DNA from: Campylobacteraceae bacterium | GTDB taxonomy: Bacteria; Campylobacterota; Campylobacteria; Campylobacterales; Campylobacteraceae | Assembly (NCBI GenBank): GCA_031276365.1 | Contig: JAISNG010000176.1 | Coordinates: 1 to 10,273 of the forward strand | Direction of reading: 5' to 3' | Length of the DNA: 10,273 nt | Shown: piece after piece, positions 5,229 through 10,273 of the stretch | How the letters are laid out: the number at the start of each line of letters is the position of its first letter | Position numbering within the stretch: the stretch's first letter is position 1 | Notes under the pieces: generated by a model | The model's input: only the letters and a program-made list of their open reading frames with translations | Told to the model about the DNA's origin: nothing | The model's database searches: none | Made by a program: the position numbers and the translations under genes

Positions 5229-6680
5229 ATGATTACATGGATGCAACGCCATAAAAAGTATTTAATAATAACAGTTTGGATTAGCGTTATAGCTTTTGTT
5301 GGTGCAGGTTTTGTAAGCTGGGGGGCTTATGATTTTAACTTTTCAAGAGCGTCTTCGGTCGCAAAAGTAGGCAATCACAAAATAAGCAAAGAGGATTTTA
5401 GCAAAACTTACGACAGATACTTTCAATACTTCAATACCAGATTTTATAACGGAGAGCTAACGCCTGAAGCGGCAAAAGAAATCGGCTTGGAAAATTTGGT
5501 CATGGAGGATTTGGTAAGCAATGCTCTGCTTCTTAATCTTGCGGACGAATTCGGCATAATGGCATTGGACAGCGAAGTGATAGAGGTTATAACCAAAGAC
5601 CCGAACTTCCATCAAAACGGCGTTTTTAATAAAGAGATTTATCTTCAAACACTCAAAAGAGCAGGTTTCAAACCAGAAGCTTATGAAAATACGATTAAAA
5701 AAGAGATTGTACTTGAAAAACTTGAGGCTATAACTACAAACTTTCCCATAACAGAAACTGAAAAAGAGATATTAGGTGCGGCGATGTTTATGGAGGACAG
5801 ATTATCTATCGGCATTGTTACCGTAGATGACAACGAGCTTAAAATAGATGAAAATGAGATAAAAACATATTGGGATATGAACAAAAACAATTTTCTTACG
5901 GAGAGAGTTTATTATCTTGAAAGTATCTTTGTGCCGCTTTCAAATGAAAAATTGAACGAAGATGATATTAAAGCCCATTATGAGGAGACGAAATATTTTT
6001 ATAGAGATGCCGAAAACAATCCGAAAGAGTATGCGGCGATAAAAAATGATATTGAAAAGGCTTTGAAGTTTGAAAAAACCAAAAGAGACGCGTTGATAAC
6101 AGGCATATCATTAAGAAACGGAAATATAACGGCAGAGAAAAATATAACCGTCAAAGAGTCAAGCGGCGAATACAATATATCTATTTTTGCTCAGGCAAGC
6201 GAAGGGACGATTTTGGAGCCTGTCCAAAAAGAGAATGGTTGGGAAGTTTTGAAACTTGTCAAGGTTGACGCGCCTGTTGTAAAAACTTATGAAGAGGCAA
6301 AAGCGCAGGTTCTTGGCATCATCAAAACAAACAAAAGAGTAGAACTTTTGGCGCAGAAATCTCTTGCAAGACTTGAACTTTTCAAAGGACGCGATGTTGG
6401 ATTTATAACAAGAAGTACGGGCAATATCACGGGACTTACGGCAGAACAGTCCAAACAGGTTGTCAATAGAGTATTTGGCTCAAAAGAGAAAAAAGGTTAT
6501 GTGATACTGGACGGCAAAGCATATTTGTATGATATTTTGGAGCAAAGACTGCCCGACAAAAATAAAATCGCAGAAAACGATGCAAATCTTGAAAACGCAT
6601 TTAACCAAATCAGAAATTCGGAGATACGGCAAAAACTTGTAGAAACGCTAAAGTCCCGATATGAAATTGAGCAATATTAA
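5229..6680 (+). CDS. ppiD: PpiD/SurA-like membrane-anchored periplasmic chaperone
   Basis: Protein of 483 residues, shorter than E. coli PpiD (623). A basic start (MQRHKK) precedes one membrane span at about 11-33 (YLIITVWISVIAFVGAGFVS) and a W-G-AYDF segment typical of PpiD. Residues about 45-185 form the helical SurA_N-like chaperone domain (VAKVGNHKISKEDF opening, then FNKEIYLQTLKRAGF). PpiD helps newly exported proteins fold at the outer face of the inner membrane. The middle region, where a parvulin (PpiC) isomerase domain would lie, lacks the usual GGDLGW motif. A parvulin-tail-like segment, ILEPVQKENGWEVLKL (328-343), remains. It may thus be a chaperone without isomerase activity. The next gene, ftsA, starts 14 nt downstream, so it is likely the lead gene of a ppiD-ftsA-ftsZ operon. 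Confidence 0.85.
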   Translation: MITWMQRHKKYLIITVWISVIAFVGAGFVSWGAYDFNFSRASSVAKVGNHKISKEDFSKTYDRYFQYFNTRFYNGELTPEAAKEIGLENLVMEDLVSNALLLNLADEFGIMALDSEVIEVITKDPNFHQNGVFNKEIYLQTLKRAGFKPEAYENTIKKEIVLEKLEAITTNFPITETEKEILGAAMFMEDRLSIGIVTVDDNELKIDENEIKTYWDMNKNNFLTERVYYLESIFVPLSNEKLNEDDIKAHYEETKYFYRDAENNPKEYAAIKNDIEKALKFEKTKRDALITGISLRNGNITAEKNITVKESSGEYNISIFAQASEGTILEPVQKENGWEVLKLVKVDAPVVKTYEEAKAQVLGIIKTNKRVELLAQKSLARLELFKGRDVGFITRSTGNITGLTAEQSKQVVNRVFGSKEKKGYVILDGKAYLYDILEQRLPDKNKIAENDANLENAFNQIRNSEIRQKLVETLKSRYEIEQY

Positions 6681-6694
6681 AAAGGATAGTGTTT

Positions 6695-8050
6695 ATGACA
6701 ATTTTAGGCATTGACATAGGTTCAACCAAAGTTTGCGCTATCATTGCCCAAAAAAGCGATACGGGCGATACAAAGATACTTGGCGTTGGCATCGCAAAAT
6801 CGCAGGGGTTGAAAAAAGGTATCATAACAAACATAGACCTCGCTTCAAAATCCATCAAAAGCGCTATTGTTGAAGCTAAAAGAGCCGCCGGAATGCAGTT
6901 TGAAAGAGTTGTCGTTTCAGTTTCAGGCTCTTATGCCAAAAGCATGGACAGCAGCGGTATCGTAAATATACCAAACCGCGAAATAGGCATCAAGGAGATA
7001 ACGCGCGCCATGCAGGTAGCCGACTACAATGCCGCTATACCGCAAGAGCATGAAAAGCTTCATGTACTGCCGTATAATTTTATAGTGGACGGACAGGAGT
7101 TTATAGAAGACCCGCTCGGTATGAACGGCAGCAGGCTTGAAGTGCAGGTACACATTATCACTGCGCAAAGGTCATCTTTGACAAATCTAAAAAAAGCCGT
7201 GAAACTCGCGGGCGTTGAAATAGACAATTTAGTGCTAAATGCTTACGCTTCAAGCATCGCCGTACTTGGATATGATGAAAAGGAGCTCGGCGTTGCCGTT
7301 ATAGATTTGGGCGGAGCTACATGCAACATGGCAGTACATGTAGGAAATTCCATACGCTGCAACGACTTTTTGGGTATCGGCTCTATAAATATAACAAACG
7401 ACCTCTCCATGACGCTGCATACGCCGCCATCTTCTGCCGAAGAGACCAAAATAAAATACGGCTCTTTAAAAACAGCACAGAATGAATTGATAAAACTGCC
7501 TGTAATCGGCGATGAACACTCCTTGCATGAAGTCTCTTTGGAGATGGTTTCAAAAGTGATATATGCAAGAACGGAAGAGACTTTAATGATACTATCCAAT
7601 TTATTGGACAGATGCGGATATAAAGACAAAATCGGCGCAGGAATCGTAATAACAGGCGGTATGACAAAACTTGAAGGCCTGCGAGACCTTGCAGGCGCGA
7701 TATTTAATATGCCCGTGCGTACAGCCAGACCAAAAGAGATGGAAGGGTTATTTGAGATATTGCGCGACCCTGGATTTTCCACAGCAGTAGGATTAGTACT
7801 GTACGGCGGCGGCGCGTTTACGCCTTATGAGATTGATTCAAATAAAAAATTAAGATATAAAAATGAAATACTTGAAGAGGGCAAAAATGTAAACACTCTA
7901 TTGCCTGACGAAGAAGAGAGCGAAGTGCTTTCGGGAGATGATATAAGGTTAGAGAAAAACAAAAATAATCTGAACGATATCAACAAAAAGCCAAACGAGA
8001 TTGCGGTGTTTTTCAAAAATTTATGGCGCCGCTTGACACAACTATTTTAA
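6695..8050 (+). CDS. ftsA: Cell division protein FtsA
   Basis: Protein of 451 residues, an actin-like ATPase that tethers FtsZ filaments to the inner membrane and recruits later divisome proteins. The phosphate-1 motif GIDIGSTKVCAII (5-17) opens subdomain 1A. The FtsA-specific 1C domain covers about 85-165. Phosphate-2 is VIDLGGATCNMAV (202-214), and the adenosine motif is GIVITGGMTKLEGL (316-329). After a charged linker (about 385-433), residues 434-451 (IAVFFKNLWRRLTQLF at the end) form the amphipathic membrane-targeting helix. ATG 6695 is chosen because AAAGGA sits 8 nt upstream; a GTG at 6689 is too close to it. In phosphate-2, the Asp found in many homologues after GGxT-x is Asn211 here, probably a lineage variant. 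Its TAA overlaps the ftsZ ribosome site, and ftsZ begins 9 nt later. Confidence 0.97.
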   Translation: MTILGIDIGSTKVCAIIAQKSDTGDTKILGVGIAKSQGLKKGIITNIDLASKSIKSAIVEAKRAAGMQFERVVVSVSGSYAKSMDSSGIVNIPNREIGIKEITRAMQVADYNAAIPQEHEKLHVLPYNFIVDGQEFIEDPLGMNGSRLEVQVHIITAQRSSLTNLKKAVKLAGVEIDNLVLNAYASSIAVLGYDEKELGVAVIDLGGATCNMAVHVGNSIRCNDFLGIGSINITNDLSMTLHTPPSSAEETKIKYGSLKTAQNELIKLPVIGDEHSLHEVSLEMVSKVIYARTEETLMILSNLLDRCGYKDKIGAGIVITGGMTKLEGLRDLAGAIFNMPVRTARPKEMEGLFEILRDPGFSTAVGLVLYGGGAFTPYEIDSNKKLRYKNEILEEGKNVNTLLPDEEESEVLSGDDIRLEKNKNNLNDINKKPNEIAVFFKNLWRRLTQLF

Positions 8051-8059
8051 GGGGAGATG

Positions 8060-9163
8060 ATGAGCAATTTTAAGGTTGAAGAGACAAAACATGTCTATGG
8101 CGCAAAAATAAAAGTCATAGGAGTTGGCGGCGGCGGCGGCAATATGATTAACCACATGGTAAGAGAAGGTATCAGCGGAGTTGATTTGATAGCTGCCAAT
8201 ACGGCCGCTCAAGCTCTTGAGCTTTCTCTTGCAACTGTAAAAATTCAACTCGGAGAGCGTAGAAACAGAGGGCTTGGCTCAGGCGGCAAACCTGACGTAG
8301 CGCGTGAGAGCGCTGAAGAGAGTTACGAAGAGATAAAGAGCGCGCTTGAACACGCCGATATCGTATTTATCGCCGCAGGACTCGGCGGAGGCACAGGCAC
8401 TGGAGCATCTCCGATAGTAGCCAGAGCCGCAAAAGAGGTCGGCGCGCTGACTGTATCCGTTACAACAAAACCGTTTCCATTTGAAGGTAAAAAAAGAATG
8501 CAGTTTGCGGAAAACGGTCTTAACGAACTTAAAAAAGAGAGCGATTCTATAGTTGTGATACCGAATGAAAAACTTTTAAGCATTATAGACGCAAACGAAG
8601 GTTTTGAAGACAGTTTCAAAACTGTAGACAGCGTTTTGTGCCGCGCTGTAAGCGGCATGAGCGGCGTTATTCTCTCCAGAGGCATTATAAATGTTGATTT
8701 TGCTGATGTGCAGACAATTATGAGCCATAGAGGCAAAGCGCTTCTTGGCGTTGGCGAAAGCACAGGTACAGACGCGGCAAGCGAAGCTGTAAAAAATGCG
8801 ATACAATCTCCCCTCCTTGATGATATGTCCATAAACGGCGCGCTTGGCGTACTTGTGCATTTTTACGCTCACCCGAAACTTTGTCCGCTCCGCAAAATTC
8901 AAGATGCTATGAATATCATACATGAAGCCGCAAGCAGTGAAGCTGATATTATAGTCGGCATAACTGCAGACGAGAGCCTTGAAAACGGATATGTAAGAGT
9001 AACAATAGTAGCTACGGGATTTGACAGCAAAATCATAGACATACCTGAAGTAAAAAGCGAACGAACGTTATGGCGCAGAGAAAAAACATCAGGCAGCGAT
9101 ATTTATGATTTTCAAGAAAGCACTTTAGACGAACCTTCAATCAATAGAAGGCAGATAGACTGA
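8060..9163 (+). CDS. ftsZ: Cell division protein FtsZ
   Basis: Protein of 367 residues, the tubulin-like GTPase that builds the Z ring at mid-cell. IKVIGVGGGGGNMINHM starts the nucleotide-binding fold (17-33). GLGGGTGTGASP (107-118) is the tubulin signature. NVDFADV (211-217) is the T7 loop that completes the GTPase site of the next subunit. The C-terminal domain closes with VRVTIVATGF (312-321). A short linker (about 322-355) leads to a C-terminal tail, LDEPSINRRQID, recognisable as the D-x-P-x-x-x-RRQ peptide that binds FtsA but with altered hydrophobic positions. Two ATGs occur in tandem (8057 and 8060); AAGG at 8049-8052 is 7 nt from the second, which is preferred. GC content is clearly higher than in the left-hand R-M genes, as expected for a core, highly expressed gene. 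Confidence 0.98.
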   Translation: MSNFKVEETKHVYGAKIKVIGVGGGGGNMINHMVREGISGVDLIAANTAAQALELSLATVKIQLGERRNRGLGSGGKPDVARESAEESYEEIKSALEHADIVFIAAGLGGGTGTGASPIVARAAKEVGALTVSVTTKPFPFEGKKRMQFAENGLNELKKESDSIVVIPNEKLLSIIDANEGFEDSFKTVDSVLCRAVSGMSGVILSRGIINVDFADVQTIMSHRGKALLGVGESTGTDAASEAVKNAIQSPLLDDMSINGALGVLVHFYAHPKLCPLRKIQDAMNIIHEAASSEADIIVGITADESLENGYVRVTIVATGFDSKIIDIPEVKSERTLWRREKTSGSDIYDFQESTLDEPSINRRQID

Positions 9164-9168
9164 TTTGA

Positions 9169-9206
9169 CGCGGATACGAAATCCGCGCCGCTTCAATGTT
9201 TTTACT
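9169..9206 (+). terminator. Hairpin between convergent ftsZ and DUF4149 genes
   Basis: CGCGGAT (9169-9175) pairs perfectly with ATCCGCG (9181-9187) around a five-base loop, six bases after the ftsZ stop. A T-rich stretch (TGTTTTTACTTT) follows, but only about ten bases later. It is the only GC-rich hairpin at this convergent junction, so it probably ends the ftsZ transcript. For the leftward DUF4149 transcript no U-run follows the hairpin. Confidence 0.5.
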
Positions 9207-9684
9207 TTAAAATTGTCCAAATTCGTCTGAAAAATAGACTCACTTGTGAAAGCAATATAACTTTCATCACGATTTCACTCCATCCATGTACACTTCTGAA
9301 TTCTGCACTCGCCGTTACCTCCGCGCCGCTTTTTTGAGCCTCTACAATATAAGGCGTAAAATACAGCACAAATGCCAGCGAAGCAAGCAGTATGATAAAA
9401 AATATAACGGAACTTACAAAATCATAACTTTTTATTTTGTACAGATATATCTCATATGCTACAATTAAAAGCGTGCAAAACATCAACATAACATTAAATT
9501 TTACAAATATCTGCGTCATCAAAATACCGCTTTGAAAATGGCTCAATACGCCATCGCCCAAATATGCGCTCGGAAAAAATATAACTGGCGCGGCAAGCAT
9601 TCCAACTGCTATCTCAGAACCTATACAAATCCCAAGCACCAACATATATACTGTAAAAAAACTCTTTTGCCAAGCTGTTTTCAT
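9202..9684 (-). CDS. DUF4149 (TMEM205-like) integral membrane protein
   Basis: Protein of 160 residues with four likely membrane spans: about 8-36, 55-80, 88-112 and 138-155. Family features of DUF4149/TMEM205-like proteins are visible. These are a first span with G and small residues ending in APVIFF (32-37), an SGILMTQIFVKFN segment (52-64), and an FTPYIVEAQKSG segment (109-120) after the third span. An FRSVHGWSE motif (128-136) comes before the last. No biochemical role is established for bacterial members. The start is ATG 9684, with an AGGA site about 7 nt upstream that lies over the end of prmC; the intergenic gap is only 3 nt, so it is in the prmC operon. The function is unknown and the link with prmC may be only transcriptional. 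Confidence 0.75.
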   Translation of the reverse strand: MKTAWQKSFFTVYMLVLGICIGSEIAVGMLAAPVIFFPSAYLGDGVLSHFQSGILMTQIFVKFNVMLMFCTLLIVAYEIYLYKIKSYDFVSSVIFFIILLASLAFVLYFTPYIVEAQKSGAEVTASAEFRSVHGWSEIVMKVILLSQVSLFFRRIWTILK

Positions 9685-9687
9685 CTC

Positions 9688-10273
9688 TTATCCTTTCATG
9701 ATAAAGCCTCTGTCAAGCCCGCTTAAGTCTTGATAAAAGCTGTAATTTTCTATTTTATTGTCCTCAAAAAAACTCTTTATGCTTTGTCTTTGGTCATACC
9801 CCATCTCACATGCAAGAGCCAAAACGCCAAGCTTTTTTGAGAGCAAAATAATATCCTTGAGCATCTCGTCGCCCTGCTCTCCGCCAAAAAGCGCGGCGTG
9901 AGGTTCATTTAACACATGTTTTTCAAGCTCCTCTTTTTTTGAAACATACGGAGGATTTGAAACTAAAATTTGCGGCGGTTCAATGCCGTCCAGATAACTT
10001 GTCAAGTGAAATCTTATCCTCTCTTCCACGCCGAACTTTCGCGCATTTAGCTTTGCCAGCTCTATGGCTTTTGGCGATATGTCAGTAGCATTTATACTGA
10101 TTTTCGGTAACAAAAGAGCCAGCATTACGCTGATTACCCCGCTTCCTGTGCCGACTTCCGCCACTCTTCGCGCATTGTACTTTTTTACAAGTTCTGCGGT
10201 TTTATCTACCAGCATTTCAGTTTCGGGACGCGGCACCAAAACGCCCTCATGCATGATAAACTCCTTTGAATAA
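9688..10273 (-). CDS. prmC: Peptide chain release factor N5-glutamine methyltransferase PrmC, 5' end cut
   Basis: The last 195 codons of a leftward gene that continues past the right edge. The frame is open from base 10272 (YSKEFI...), so the ATG at 10254 is internal. It lies just before VLVPRPETE, which in PrmC is preceded by an N-terminal helical domain of roughly 80 residues, missing here. PrmC methylates the glutamine of the GGQ motif in release factors RF1 and RF2 with AdoMet, improving translation termination. Visible signatures are VLVPRPETE, EVGTGSGVISV (AdoMet motif I), ATDISPKAIELAK, SNPPYVS (the NPPY catalytic motif), NEPHAALFGGEQGDE and the DLSGLDRGFIMKG end. Three bases separate its TAA from the DUF4149 start codon. 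The identification is firm. Confidence 0.95.
   Translation of the reverse strand, partial: YSKEFIMHEGVLVPRPETEMLVDKTAELVKKYNARRVAEVGTGSGVISVMLALLLPKISINATDISPKAIELAKLNARKFGVEERIRFHLTSYLDGIEPPQILVSNPPYVSKKEELEKHVLNEPHAALFGGEQGDEMLKDIILLSKKLGVLALACEMGYDQRQSIKSFFEDNKIENYSFYQDLSGLDRGFIMKG

Noticed and set aside
7243..7782. Long minus-strand reading frame (179 codons) opposite ftsA
   Set aside because: It is antisense to conserved FtsA motifs, with serine/proline-rich low-complexity composition typical of a shadow frame.
8323..8832. Minus-strand reading frame (169 codons) opposite ftsZ
   Set aside because: Antisense to the FtsZ GTPase core; no family resemblance.
10252..10254. ATG as the start codon of prmC
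   Set aside because: The frame stays open to the right edge and the upstream residues YSKEFI fit the family, whose N-terminal domain lies before this point.

Overview
The window looks like chromosomal DNA from a member of the Campylobacterota (Epsilonproteobacteria). The evidence is a moderately AT-rich base composition, T-rich promoters with a clear -10 box and no obvious -35 box, and the gene order. A leftward rsmH-small membrane protein pair lies close to a rightward ppiD-ftsA-ftsZ run, a layout I recall (from memory, not checked) from Campylobacter jejuni. Genus cannot be set from the sequence alone.

Layout from left to right. (1) 1-239: the 3' end of a rightward gene resembling the App1/DUF2183 phosphatase domain. 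(2) 379-1765: a leftward two-gene cassette, a beta-class DNA methyltransferase followed by an overlapping HNH endonuclease with a Zn-ribbon. It reads as a compact Type II restriction-modification system. It is more AT-rich than the neighbouring genes, both genes start with TTG, and it sits between a weak pair of inverted repeats. (3) 1931-4431: a leftward operon of rsmH (16S rRNA m4C1402 methyltransferase), a 108-residue single-span coiled-coil protein in the position where ftsL normally lies, and rmuC. Junctions are a 4-nt overlap and a zero-gap TAA/ATG. (4) 4431-4497: a short divergent promoter region with overlapping -10 boxes. (5) 4497-5069: a class II aldolase/adducin-fold protein that has lost the metal-binding histidines. 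(6) 5070-5228: an AT-rich regulatory stretch with a 12-bp perfect hairpin, CTAACA repeats and a promoter. (7) 5229-9163: ppiD-like chaperone, ftsA and ftsZ, tightly spaced. (8) 9169-10273: a hairpin between convergent units, then leftward DUF4149 membrane protein and prmC, the latter cut by the window edge.

Functionally most of the window is core growth machinery: ribosome decoding-site maturation (rsmH), release-factor methylation (prmC), envelope protein folding (ppiD) and Z-ring assembly (ftsA, ftsZ, candidate ftsL). The restriction-modification cassette is the only clear accessory element. I found no RNA genes, CRISPR arrays or insertion sequences, and no gene-free stretch longer than 300 bases.
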